Origin: Winogradskyella ouciana | Lineage (GTDB): Bacteria; Bacteroidota; Bacteroidia; Flavobacteriales; Flavobacteriaceae | DNA: 64,000 nucleotides | Assembly (NCBI RefSeq): GCF_009709615.1 | Contig: NZ_WJYA01000007.1 | Span: forward strand, 124,001 to 188,000 | Reading direction: 5' to 3' | Shown here: positions 35,344 to 44,900 of the stretch, in pieces | Numbering within the stretch: the stretch's first letter is position 1 | How the letters are laid out: each line of letters opens with the position of its first letter | Notes under the pieces: model-generated | Seen by the model: only the letters and a program-made list of their open reading frames with translations | The model's database searches: none | Told to the model about the DNA's origin: nothing | Position numbers and translations under genes: made by a program

Positions 35344-37101
35344 TTATTGCATTTCTTTTTCAGAGAGTTGTTTAGTGTAAAGCTCTTTGTAGTAACCATC
35401 TGTATTGATAAGTGTTTCGTGGGTTCCGGTCTGTATAACCTTTCCATCCTCTAATACGATAATCTTATCCGCATTTTTTGCTGAGGAGACACGATGACTA
35501 ACAATGATTGTTGTTTTATCTTTAGTCAGTTTCACTAAATTTTTGAGGATTTTCTCTTCAGTTTCTGTATCAACAGCAGATAAACAATCATCAAATAAAA
35601 GGATATCTGGCTTTTTAATAATGGCTCGCGCAATAGAAACACGTTGTTTTTGACCACCGGATAATGTAATGCCACGTTCGCCTAAAATAGTCTCATAGCC
35701 TTTATTAAACCCAATAATATTTTTGTGTACCCTTGCGTTTTGTGCAGCTTCTATAACTTCTTCATCGGTAGCGTCTTCCTTTCCAAACTTTATATTGTTC
35801 TTAATAGTATCTGAAAATAAAAATGCATCTTGTGGTACATAACCAATACTTTCTCTTAAACTGTGGAGGTTAAGTTCTGAAATAATCTTATCATCAACTA
35901 AAACTTGGCCATGATCAATATCGTAAAGGCGACCAATTAAATCTAGAATTGTTGATTTACCAGAACCAGTCTTCCCTAAAATCGCTAAGGTTTCTCCAGA
36001 ATTTAATTTAAAGCTTACATTTTTCAAAGCTTCAATATTCGTATCAGGATATACAAATGATACATTTTTAAATTCTATATCCCCTTTAATAGGAGTTAGT
36101 TCGTTTGCTTTATTTCTAATTTCAGGTTCGGTATTTAAAAACTCATTGATTCGCTCTTGCGAAGCTTCGGCCTGTTGTACCAATGAGGTCACCCAACCGA
36201 CAATGGCAACTGGCCAGGTTAGCATATTAACATAGATTAAAAATGCTGCGATGGTACCAATGTTCTCAATTTCGCCATTCATGTATTGCGTACCTCCAAT
36301 ATAAACTACGATGAGGTTACTAATTCCTATGAGAAGAATCATCATCGGAAAAAACAAAGCTTGTACCTTAGTTAAATTGATTTGTTTCTGACGATTTTGT
36401 GCAGAAAGGTCATCGAATTCTGTACTGGTTTGTGGCTCAATACCGTAGGATTTAATAACTGATATGCCACTAAATGTTTCTTGAGTGTATGTTGATAGCG
36501 TTGATAAAGATTGCTGTACAATCGTACTGCGCTTATTAATCAATTTACTTAATTTATATATAGCAACAGAAAGAATTGGAAGCGGTAGTAAGGTATACAT
36601 TGTTAATTTGGGCGCCGTATTTACCATATATATAATCGCAACGGTAAATAATGTAATGGTGTTCATGGTGTACATTATGGCTGGGCCGACATACATACGG
36701 ACTTTACCTACGTCTTCACTAATACGATTCATTAAATCACCTGTTCTATTAGATTTGTAAAAGTTTAGTGATAGGATTTGATAATGTTGATAAATCTCAT
36801 TCTTAAGGTCATATTCAATATGGCGAGAGACGTTTATAATAGTTTGTCGCATCAAAAACGTAAAAATACCAGCAATCACAGCAGCACCAATTAAGTATAA
36901 AATATTGGTCATGAGTTCTGCTCTAAAAACTTCTTGTGTTATTTTTCCTTCCAAACGGTCAGAAACCACATTGATGGAAGCGCCAACTAGCCTTGGTGTA
37001 AAAAGCGCAAAAACCTTTGCCACAATGGTAATGATAATGCCAACTATTAATCGGTATCGATACTTAAAAAAGTACTTATTAAGATGCTTTAATGCTTTCA
37101 T
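35344..37101 (-). CDS. ABC transporter, fused permease and ATPase (exporter type)
   Basis: 585 residues: six-helix ABC exporter domain (residues ~15-320) followed by the ATPase with Walker A GKTGSGKST (about residue 375), Q-loop GYVPQDAFLFSD, signature LSGGQKQRVSIARA, Walker B ILLFDDCLSAVD and the H-loop SHR. Walker B ends D-D-C rather than the usual D-E, i.e. the catalytic glutamate position appears to be Asp; similar half-transporters are of the MdlB/MsbA type, forming homo- or heterodimers. Substrate unknown (lipid or drug). Confidence 0.92.
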   Translation of the reverse strand: MKALKHLNKYFFKYRYRLIVGIIITIVAKVFALFTPRLVGASINVVSDRLEGKITQEVFRAELMTNILYLIGAAVIAGIFTFLMRQTIINVSRHIEYDLKNEIYQHYQILSLNFYKSNRTGDLMNRISEDVGKVRMYVGPAIMYTMNTITLFTVAIIYMVNTAPKLTMYTLLPLPILSVAIYKLSKLINKRSTIVQQSLSTLSTYTQETFSGISVIKSYGIEPQTSTEFDDLSAQNRQKQINLTKVQALFFPMMILLIGISNLIVVYIGGTQYMNGEIENIGTIAAFLIYVNMLTWPVAIVGWVTSLVQQAEASQERINEFLNTEPEIRNKANELTPIKGDIEFKNVSFVYPDTNIEALKNVSFKLNSGETLAILGKTGSGKSTILDLIGRLYDIDHGQVLVDDKIISELNLHSLRESIGYVPQDAFLFSDTIKNNIKFGKEDATDEEVIEAAQNARVHKNIIGFNKGYETILGERGITLSGGQKQRVSIARAIIKKPDILLFDDCLSAVDTETEEKILKNLVKLTKDKTTIIVSHRVSSAKNADKIIVLEDGKVIQTGTHETLINTDGYYKELYTKQLSEKEMQ

Positions 37102-37155
37102 GTTGTATTTGGTCAGTCAAAAGTATTACGATAATCTTATTTTGACGTTAATATT

Positions 37156-37186
37156 TTGCTAATCCTCCAATATTCATTTATTTTTG
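37156..37186 (+). promoter_or_regulatory. Promoter of the Glu/Leu dehydrogenase gene
   Basis: TTG at 37156-37158 and TATTTTTG at 37179-37186, 20 nt apart, match the Bacteroidota -33 / -7 arrangement. The -7 box is 47 nt before the ATG. Confidence 0.65.
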
Positions 37187-37233
37187 CTCGCTGTTTTTAG
37201 ATAATCTTCAAATAGCCTTAAATCTTAAATTAC

Positions 37234-38337
37234 ATGACATCAGATATAATACGCGCTAAAGAGCTTTCAAAGATAGATCCTGTTTTTGGTCAAAACTCTT
37301 TTGACGATCACGAGCAAATCGTTTTTTGCAACGACAAAGATACTGGTTTAAAAGCAATTATTGGTATCCATAATACAGTATTGGGACCAGCTCTGGGAGG
37401 TACAAGAATGTGGAATTATGCTAATGAGTGGGAAGCCTTAAATGATGTTCTGCGATTATCACGTGGTATGACGTTTAAATCTGCAATCACAGGTTTAAAC
37501 CTGGGTGGCGGTAAAGCGGTAATTATAGGTGATGCCAAAACACAAAAGACACCAGAATTAATGAGACGTTTTGGTGAATTCGTGCACTCATTGAGCGGTA
37601 AATATATCACAGCTGAAGATGTTGGTATGACTACAGATGATATGGATACAGTAAGAGATGTGACACCTTACGTTACAGGTATTTCTGAAAGTAAAGGCGG
37701 AGCAGGTAATCCATCGCCAATAACAGCGTATGGTGTATTTATGGGAATGAAAGCCGCGGCTAAATTTCAATATGGCTCAGATGTGCTTGAAGATAAAAAC
37801 GTTTATGTACAAGGTATAGGCCATGTGGGTGAGGCTTTAGTGGAGCATTTGGTTAATGAAGGTGCCAATGTTACCATTGCAGATATTAATCAAGAACGAT
37901 TGGAAGAGGTACGATCTAAATATGGTGCTACGATTTATGGAGGGAGTGATATTTATAGCGAACCTATGGATATTTATGCACCGTGTGCTCTAGGAGCAAC
38001 CATAAATGACGAGACCATTAATAAAATACAAGCTAAGATAATTGCAGGAGCAGCAAATAATCAGCTTGCAGAAGAAAATAAGCACGGTAAAATATTGCAA
38101 GAACGCGGTATCGTATACGCACCAGATTTTTTAATTAATGCTGGCGGAATAATCAATGTTTATGCAGAATTGGAAGATTACGATAAGCAGGAGATAATGC
38201 GTAAGACTGAAAATATTTTTAATACAACCTTAGAGATTTTAGATAATGCCAAAGTGAATAATATAACTACACATACGGCAGCTTTAAATATCGCACGAGA
38301 GCGTATTGAAACCCGTAAAAGAGAAAACTCTAAATAA
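37234..38337 (+). CDS. Glu/Leu/Phe/Val dehydrogenase (leucine dehydrogenase-like)
   Basis: 367 residues. N-terminal dimerisation/catalytic domain with GPALGGTRMWNY, catalytic Lys in SAITGLNLGGGKAVI and the DVGMTTDDM motif; C-terminal Rossmann domain with VQGIGHVGEALVEHLVNEGA and GAANNQL. The length fits leucine dehydrogenase (~365) rather than glutamate dehydrogenase (~450). It deaminates branched-chain amino acids oxidatively with NAD+. Promoter visible; single-gene unit. Confidence 0.92.
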   Translation: MTSDIIRAKELSKIDPVFGQNSFDDHEQIVFCNDKDTGLKAIIGIHNTVLGPALGGTRMWNYANEWEALNDVLRLSRGMTFKSAITGLNLGGGKAVIIGDAKTQKTPELMRRFGEFVHSLSGKYITAEDVGMTTDDMDTVRDVTPYVTGISESKGGAGNPSPITAYGVFMGMKAAAKFQYGSDVLEDKNVYVQGIGHVGEALVEHLVNEGANVTIADINQERLEEVRSKYGATIYGGSDIYSEPMDIYAPCALGATINDETINKIQAKIIAGAANNQLAEENKHGKILQERGIVYAPDFLINAGGIINVYAELEDYDKQEIMRKTENIFNTTLEILDNAKVNNITTHTAALNIARERIETRKRENSK

Positions 38338-38360
38338 TTTTTTTCAGAGTTAAATAATAG

Positions 38361-38368
38361 TATTTTTG
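38361..38368 (+). promoter_or_regulatory. nusB -7 box TATTTTTG
   Basis: Exact TAnnTTTG. It places the transcription start near 38375, downstream of the GTG that would open the longest frame, which is why the ATG at 38430 is chosen for nusB. Confidence 0.65.
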
Positions 38369-38429
38369 CAAGGTGAATCTCAATAGGTTCACCTTTTTTA
38401 ATAATCCAACAAAAAGTAGTTCTTTACAT

Positions 38430-39374
38430 ATGCTAAACAGAAGACACATCAGAATAAAAGTAATGCAATCCTTGTACGCTTTTAAAGGCACTGAAAGTGA
38501 TGATCTTGCAAAAGATGAAAAATTTTTACTGCACAGTTTAGATAGTATGTATGATTTATACCTTTCTATTTTAGCCTTGCTTACAGAGCTGAATAAAAAA
38601 AGTAAGGATTACAACGAAAAACTTCAAAAGAAACTTTTAGGTTCAGATACTGATAGAAATCCAAACATCAAATTACAAGACAATCAGTTATTGCAATTTA
38701 TAAGCAGTAATGCTATGCTGCAGGATGTTTTAAAAAAGAGAAAACTTAATTATTGGGACTTGGATTTTGAATATGTAGATATTCTGTTCAAAGAGATTAT
38801 TAAGAGTGATCTTTATAAAAATTACATCAACGATACAGAGGAATCCTTTAAACACGATAAACAATTTATTTTGGATGTTTATTCTGAAGTCATTGCACCA
38901 AACGATAAGCTCTATGATTACTTTGAAGATAAAAAACTGACTTGGGTAGATGATCTTCCTGTAGTAAACACAGTCATCTTAAAAATATTGAGAAAAGTAA
39001 AACTGACATCGCCAGAAACCATATTAATGCCCAACCTCTATAAGGATGACGATGATAAGGAATTTGCAAAAGACTTACTAAAAAAAACAATCTTAAACGA
39101 TTCAAAATTTGCAGAAGAAATTGCAGCTAAAACCACTAATTGGGATAGTGAGCGTTTGGCAAGTGTAGATGGTGTATTGCTTAAAATGGCGCTTTGCGAA
39201 TTTCAAAAATTCCCTTCCATTCCATACAAAGTAACCATCAATGAGTATCTAGAGATTGCCAAGGAATATTCTACACCAAAAAGTAGTTTATTCATCAATG
39301 GCATTTTGGATAAAATTGTAAAAGAATATCAGGCAGACAAGCTTCATCTTAAAGCAGGTAGAGGGTTAATGTAG
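38430..39374 (+). CDS. nusB: Transcription antitermination factor NusB
   Basis: 314 residues from ATG 38430, beginning MLNRRHIRIKVMQSLYAF (Arg-rich RNA-binding helix). The C-terminal ~120 residues match the NusB core (ILNDSKFAEEIAAKTTNWD, LASVDGVLLKMALCEF, SIPYKVTINEYLEIAKEYS), and a ~170-residue central insertion is typical of Bacteroidota NusB, which is about twice the E. coli size (139). It binds boxA RNA with NusE in rRNA antitermination. Followed by DUF1573 and yajC, a conserved gene order. Confidence 0.93.
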   Translation: MLNRRHIRIKVMQSLYAFKGTESDDLAKDEKFLLHSLDSMYDLYLSILALLTELNKKSKDYNEKLQKKLLGSDTDRNPNIKLQDNQLLQFISSNAMLQDVLKKRKLNYWDLDFEYVDILFKEIIKSDLYKNYINDTEESFKHDKQFILDVYSEVIAPNDKLYDYFEDKKLTWVDDLPVVNTVILKILRKVKLTSPETILMPNLYKDDDDKEFAKDLLKKTILNDSKFAEEIAAKTTNWDSERLASVDGVLLKMALCEFQKFPSIPYKVTINEYLEIAKEYSTPKSSLFINGILDKIVKEYQADKLHLKAGRGLM

Positions 39375-39449
39375 TATATATTGTGCAATAAATTTTTTCA
39401 GCCAGATGTTAAGGTCAGCCTAAAAATTTTAATTCGTTGAAATAATTAC

Positions 39450-39457
39450 TACCTTTG
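39450..39457 (+). promoter_or_regulatory. Predicted -7 box TACCTTTG of the DUF1573 gene
   Basis: Exact TAnnTTTG located 40 nt before the DUF1573 lipoprotein ATG, indicating that DUF1573 and yajC can be transcribed separately from nusB. Confidence 0.6.
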
Positions 39458-39497
39458 CCAGCTGTAAATTAGAATATAATTAATTAAAATATAAATA

Positions 39498-40046
39498 ATG
39501 AAAAAGGTAATCTTAGGACTTAGTGCATTATGTATGGTAGCTTTTACTTCTTGTAAAGATGATGCTGCTAGTAAAATTAAATCTGAAAATGTAGCTGTTG
39601 CTGCAGAAAGAGATGCAAATGCTGGTGATTTTCCAGTATTGAAAATGGACAAAATGGAGCATGATTTTGGAACGATCATGAACGGAACTCCTGTTGAAAC
39701 TATTTTTAAATACACCAACACAGGTAATTCAATGTTAGTAGTAAGTAACATTAAGAGTACTTGTGGTTGTACAGTACCATCTAATTACACTAAAGAAGTT
39801 GCACCAGGTGAGACGGGTCAGTTTACTGTAAAGTTTAATGGTAAAGGTAACGGAAAGGTTTCTAAATCTTTAACAATGACTACAAATACCGAAAAAGGTA
39901 CAGAAGTTGTTAAGATTACAGCGATGGTAGAGCAAGATCCAAATGCTCCACAGAAAACTCCTAGTAAAACAGCAGTTAACCCATTGTCTACAACTCCTCA
40001 AAAGACGTCTACGCAACCAGGTCACGAAGGTCATAACCACAATTAA
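39498..40046 (+). CDS. DUF1573 domain-containing lipoprotein
   Basis: 182 residues with a lipobox (FTSC) and one DUF1573 domain (Ig-like/ASPM-SPD-2-Hydin fold): FPVLKMDKMEHDFGTI, the ETIFKYTNTGNSMLVVSNIKSTCGCTVP block with its conserved S-C-G-C motif, then VKFNGKGNGKVSKSLTMTTN. The C-terminus is Pro/Thr-rich and ends in HEGHNHN, a small His cluster. Envelope location; molecular role unknown. Located 10 bp before yajC. Confidence 0.9.
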   Translation: MKKVILGLSALCMVAFTSCKDDAASKIKSENVAVAAERDANAGDFPVLKMDKMEHDFGTIMNGTPVETIFKYTNTGNSMLVVSNIKSTCGCTVPSNYTKEVAPGETGQFTVKFNGKGNGKVSKSLTMTTNTEKGTEVVKITAMVEQDPNAPQKTPSKTAVNPLSTTPQKTSTQPGHEGHNHN

Positions 40047-40056
40047 TAACTAGTTA

Positions 40057-40347
40057 ATGGAAGGATTAGGATCTTTTTTACCATTTATAGCCATCTTCGC
40101 CGTGATGTATTTCTTTATGATTGCACCACAAATGAAGCGCGCCAAGCAAGAAAAGAAATTTGCTAGCGAATTAAAGCGAGGTGATCGTGTGATTACCAAA
40201 AGCGGAATGCACGGTAAGGTTGTAGAGTTAAACGATAAAGATAGCAGCTGTGTTATAGAAACCATGGCAGGTAAAATAAAGTTTGACCGTTCTGCAATCT
40301 CAATGGAAATGAGTAAAAAACTAAACGCACCAGCTACTGTAAAATAA
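40057..40347 (+). CDS. yajC: Preprotein translocase subunit YajC
   Basis: 96 residues: one N-terminal membrane helix (residues 6-22, LPFIAIFAVMYFFMIAPQMKR) and a cytoplasmic domain with the conserved KFASELKRGDRVITKSGMHGKV and IKFDRSAI segments. YajC associates with SecDF to assist Sec-dependent translocation. 10 bp after the DUF1573 gene; an intrinsic terminator follows. Confidence 0.94.
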   Translation: MEGLGSFLPFIAIFAVMYFFMIAPQMKRAKQEKKFASELKRGDRVITKSGMHGKVVELNDKDSSCVIETMAGKIKFDRSAISMEMSKKLNAPATVK

Positions 40348-40369
40348 GCTGATAGCATAAAAATATAGG

Positions 40370-40397
40370 AAGCCACTTGAAAGAGTGGCTTTTTTTG
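40370..40397 (+). terminator. Intrinsic terminator after yajC
   Basis: AAGCCACT and AGTGGCTT stem, 6-nt loop, followed by a T-run. Confidence 0.85.
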
Positions 40398-40488
40398 TGC
40401 CTTAAAAAAGGCATAGGGTAAACTGAGTTTGAGGTGTCTTAAATATATAAGCCAATTTCGGTTACGATTAAAACTAAAACTTTGAATT

Positions 40489-40962
40489 ATGAAAATGATA
40501 AAGAAAACAGTATTTGTATTTATTTGCCTTATGCCACTTATAGGTTGGCCTCAAAACTCAGATGAAAAAAGTAATGATGTAGAAAAAGAAGAGGAGAAAA
40601 CAAAAACTGATAAAAAATCTTATTACACAAAAAGAGGAGAAGAAGATGCAAAGTTTGAACAGCAGTTTAATGCTGAAAGCGATAAGAAAGAAAAGGAATT
40701 TTGGAAAGAACAAAAAGCCTACGAAAAGGATTTAAAAAAGAGAGATAAAAAAGCTTATAAAGCATATAAAAGAGGAAAACAGGATGCTTACAAGGAGCAT
40801 TACCGCCATTGTGACCATCATTGCCATCATAGTGAGTATTACTATAATCATGCGTCGTATTATTATCATGGGTACCATAATCATTATTATTATGAAATGC
40901 AACCTCGCTATAGGCGAACAGGAATTAGAGTAAAAACCCCAAGTGTTAGGATAGGTTTTTAG
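40489..40962 (+). CDS. Secreted charged protein with a His/Tyr-rich C-terminus
   Basis: 157 residues. Signal peptide (residues 1-22, ending LIGWPQ), then a Lys/Glu/Asp-rich helical region (residues 25-100) and a C-terminal stretch with about ten His, two Cys (HCDHHC) and many Tyr (residues ~105-140). No known domain recognised. The His/Cys cluster could bind transition metals in the envelope; that is inference. It is a single gene between two terminators, so it is probably real and independently transcribed. Confidence 0.75.
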   Translation: MKMIKKTVFVFICLMPLIGWPQNSDEKSNDVEKEEEKTKTDKKSYYTKRGEEDAKFEQQFNAESDKKEKEFWKEQKAYEKDLKKRDKKAYKAYKRGKQDAYKEHYRHCDHHCHHSEYYYNHASYYYHGYHNHYYYEMQPRYRRTGIRVKTPSVRIGF

Positions 40963-40983
40963 TTTAAGGTTGATTAATTGAGG

Positions 40984-41015
40984 AACAAGCCGTTCAAATT
41001 TTTGAGCGGCTTGTT
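40984..41015 (+). terminator. Intrinsic terminator after the His/Tyr-rich gene
   Basis: AACAAGCCGTTCAAA and TTTGAGCGGCTTGTT pair over 15 bp with one T-G wobble and a 2-nt loop, followed by TTTATTTTATT. It could also act for the convergent YdeI gene. Confidence 0.85.
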
Positions 41016-41026
41016 TATTTTATTGG

Positions 41027-41047
41027 TTGCTGAGCGAAGTCGAAGCA
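41027..41047. repeat. Dispersed TGCTGAGCGAAGTCGAAG repeat fragment
   Basis: The element abuts the stop codon of the YdeI-family gene. The same core ends the two tandem repeats at 15291-15424 and occurs in altered form at 60944. Confidence 0.55.
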
Positions 41048-41647
41048 CTAGCAGTTTTTATACTTATCATTCAAACCAACACCTTCTATTATCATAGGCG
41101 TGATTTTTTCGATGCGATTTATTTTAGTTGCATCTCTTTTGGCTTCAGAAATATACTCGCAATACTCTCTTTGTTTGCCAGGAGTTAAAGTTTTAAAAGC
41201 AGTATTCAATTCTGAATTGGACCTAAACACAGTATCTAGCTCATCAGGAATTACAACAGTCTTAGTAACTCTTTTGGGTTTTATTTCCTTACCTGCACGT
41301 TGATTTGCTATAGACTCTTTAACATAAGCCAAAACCACAGCGTCATTAATATCATCTATTGACATAAAACGCATTTGTCTTAAGGCTTTAGTTTTGATTT
41401 CTTGTGCATTGATAAGTAAGTTATGCTCATCCTTTAGAAATACTCCATTATGAAACCACAGGCAGAAATGATTTTTAAATGCACCTAGGCCTAACACGTT
41501 TTTACCATTAAGGCAATAGGTTGGCATACTCCATTTAACCGTTTCGGTTAATTCTGTTTTGAGTATAATATTTCGCAATCGTGTTAAGGCTTCTGCCCAA
41601 GTAGGATTGAGCTCTACATATTCTTCAACGGAGTGGACTTTTTTCAT
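41048..41647 (-). CDS. YdeI/OmpD-associated family protein with DUF1801 domain
   Basis: 199 residues: N-terminal DUF1801 (YjbR-like) domain with VKWSMPTYCLNGKNVLGLGAFKNHFCLWF split over P.Y...GK...G..A.K.H...WF, and C-terminal YdeI part (IPDELDTVF, FKTLTPGKQREYCEYISEAKRDATKINRIEKI). The C-terminal motif of the family (E A K...T..RR) is recognisable. Function unknown; some members link to polymyxin resistance. Divergent from the giant T9SS gene across 336 bp. Confidence 0.85.
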   Translation of the reverse strand: MKKVHSVEEYVELNPTWAEALTRLRNIILKTELTETVKWSMPTYCLNGKNVLGLGAFKNHFCLWFHNGVFLKDEHNLLINAQEIKTKALRQMRFMSIDDINDAVVLAYVKESIANQRAGKEIKPKRVTKTVVIPDELDTVFRSNSELNTAFKTLTPGKQREYCEYISEAKRDATKINRIEKITPMIIEGVGLNDKYKNC

Positions 41648-41983
41648 AAATCTAACTTATATATAGTTATGGAGCAACTAAATTAAAAAACAAAACACAA
41701 AATTTTAAATTGAAAAATAATATTCATTCAGTAAACAGTTTAAATTGATAAACAACCTAGTTTTTTTGTATTTCATCGAAAAACCTTACAGAAAAAACTT
41801 TAACATAATTTTTTGATTAATTTTAAAGGTCTTTATAATCAGGCGATTGGTTAATAGCAAAACAATTAAGCGCCAACTTTACTATTAAAGCAGTTACCAC
41901 TGGTATACTGCAATTTATTATTTATTTAATTAATTCTAGTCCTATGATGTTGTGGTTAGCTATAACCAATAACATTTTATTCA
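41648..41983. other. 336-bp AT-rich gap upstream of the giant T9SS gene
   Basis: No ORF, RNA gene or exact TAnnTTTG box was seen. Two inverted repeats are present: GCAGTTACC...GGTATACTGC (about 41890-41911) and GGTTA-GC-TATAACC (about 41953-41968), the second ending 15 bp before the ATG. They may structure the 5' leader, but this is only visual. Confidence 0.35.
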
Positions 41984-44900
41984 ATGACTGAAAAAATTAC
42001 CTTCGAGGCCCCACCCAAAAAGAATTATTTTTCAATTTTTAAAAAGTTCGATGACCATCCAATTACCAAAGGTGTGAAGCATTTAATGCTTGTATTTTTG
42101 TTTTCTTTTAGTATGCTAGGGTTTGCACAAACAACTCCTCCTTTAGATGATGTATTATTTGCTGATAACTGTGATGAGATGACAGGTACTACAATTTCAT
42201 ATGATGGAGCTAGTCAGAGTGTGTTATGGATAGCACTAGACTATTCAGCAGACTGTAACGATATAACTATAGATACGGAAGGCAGTACCATTGATACAGA
42301 AATTGGTCTATTTGATGAATTCGGAGGCCTTATTGCTAATGATGACGATGGTGGAACTGGGTTATTGAGTTCTTTAACAATAAACGAATTGCCTTCAGGG
42401 ACTTATTATATTGCTACTGGTGGTTTTAATATGGTTTTTGAGCTTTCTGATTTTACAGTAACCTCTTCGTCTACATCTGTAGGACAGATCACTGTAAATG
42501 TTACGACAGGTTCAGAACCAGGCTCAGGCTCAGGTTCTGCACCAGCTAACGACCTTTTTGCAGATGCTATTGCAGTTTCTTGTGGTGATACAGTATTAGG
42601 TACAACTATTGATGCTACTTTAGATGAAGCTGATGCTCCAGATGGTGCTGACACATTTGCTGATCCAGATAGTCCATGGGTATGGTACTCATTTACAGGA
42701 ACTACAGCTGGAGAAACAGTAACACTTTCTACGTGTAATGCTGGTTCTGATTTTGATACGGAGATTTTTGTATACACTGGTACTTCTGGAGCTTTAACAA
42801 GTGTAGATGAAGGATACGATGAGTGTGGTTCACCAGATTTCTTTGCTGAGACTTCGTTTGAATCCGATGGATCTACGACATATTATATCGCTATAGGCGG
42901 ATGGAATGTTGGAGATGTTGGTAACTTTGAGTTAAGTGTAACTTGTGAGGCACCACCAGCGTGTGTACCACCAACCATAGACAGTGCAGTCGTCTCAGAA
43001 GACTTTTGTGACCCAGATGACGGTAGTGGAACGTTTAACGTAATTGTTGAGGTTTCAGATCTTGGTGATTCATCACCAATGTTCGATGATGGTACTTTAC
43101 AAACCGCAGTTGCACTAGGAACTAATGTTTTAGGACCTTATGACAGTGGCACAAACGTTACAATAAATATTGATACAGCTGATGATGCTTGCGATTCTAG
43201 CTTAGGTGACTTTACATATACCTGTCCTCCACCAGTACCAGATAACGATGGTTGTGCAGGAGCCCTAACATTAGAATGTGGTGTAACTATAACCGGTAAC
43301 AATGAAAATGCGACAGCTTCGGGTCTCGATGCTGAGTGTAACGGATTCGCGTCCTCAAGTGCATTGGATTTGTTCTACACATTTGAAGCAGATGGGCTGA
43401 GCAGTTATACGGTTGGTCTAGACGATGTAGATGGAGGTTCATCTTTTGATGGAGTACTATTTGTTTACTCTGGTCCATGCGACGACCTTACAAGTATAGG
43501 CTGTAGTGACAGTGGTAGCCCGGAGGAAGTGACTTTAGATGCGCCAGCAGCGGGAACTTATACGGTAAGAATTTTCGATTACTTCGGTACGGGTGACTTT
43601 ACGTTAGATTTAACATGTGTGGCACCACCAGAATGTCCTGAACCAACAGATTTAGCTCCAACAACGCAGTCGCCAACAGCAACTACATTTACTTGGACAC
43701 CTGGAGGAGATGAAACCTCTTGGGAATTTGCATTATCTCAACCAGATGCAACTGAACCTGAGCCTGCTTCTGTAGTAAACGAACCTTCGGGTACTGCTGG
43801 ACATGACCCAGGACAAACTTTTCTTGTTTGGGTTCGTGCTATATGCGGAGATAATATATACAGTGATTGGATTACCTTAGAGTATACATCACCTCTACAA
43901 GCACCAGATAATGATCTTTGTGATAATGCTGAGCCGATTGATTGTGGCGACACCGTCAGTGGTACAAACGTAGGAGCAACAAATGGAGATGGAGTAGCTG
44001 GTGATGGATGTGGAAGCGGTGCTTCTTCTGTAGGTGTATGGTACAGTTTTAACGGAACTGGAGATACAGTAACAGCTTCGACTTGTAACTCTACGACAGA
44101 CTTTGATACAGAGATTACCGTCTATACAGGAGCCTGTGGAGATTTAACCTGTGAAGGGAACAATGATGACGATGGAGAGTGCGCAACTGAGTTCCCAGTA
44201 GGTGGGCCTAATTTAACTTCAACATTTACTTGGGAGTCTGAAATTGGGACTACATATTATATCTATATAAGTGGTTTTGATTCTGATGCTATAGGTAATT
44301 TTGACCTTAGCCTTACTTGTGAACCACCAGTTAATACACCACCTACAATTTTAGGTGATCAAACTATAACAGTTTCTGTAGAAGAAAATACAACTGACGT
44401 CACTGATGTTGATGCTGTAGATGCAGAAGATGATTTGGCTGGTATAGATTTAACATATTCTATATCAACAACAGATGGTGTAGATGGAGCTTTGTTCAAC
44501 ATAGACGCTACAACAGGAGAGGTTTCCTTTATAAATCCACCAGATTTTGAAAACCCTATGGATTTTGGAGGTAATAACGGTTATAACCTTAGAGTTATAG
44601 TAACAGATTCCGGAGGTTTAGAAGATTTTCAGAATATAACAGTATTGGTAACCGATGTTGATGAAACACCAACACCAGATAATGATTTATTCGCAGATGC
44701 TATAGCAGTTGCTTGTGATGATACAGTATTTGGTACAACAATAGGAGCTACTTTAGATGAAGCTGACGCTCCAGATGGTGCTGACACATTTGCTGATCCA
44801 GATAGTCCATGGGTATGGTACTCATTTACAGGAACTACAGCCGGAGAAACAGTAACACTATCTACGTGTAATGCTGGTTCTGATTTTGATACAGAGATTT

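Noticed and set aside
38373-38429. GTG-initiated N-terminal extension of NusB
   Set aside because: The TATTTTTG box at 38361-38368 places the transcription start at or beyond this GTG, and NusB homologues start at MLNRRHIR.
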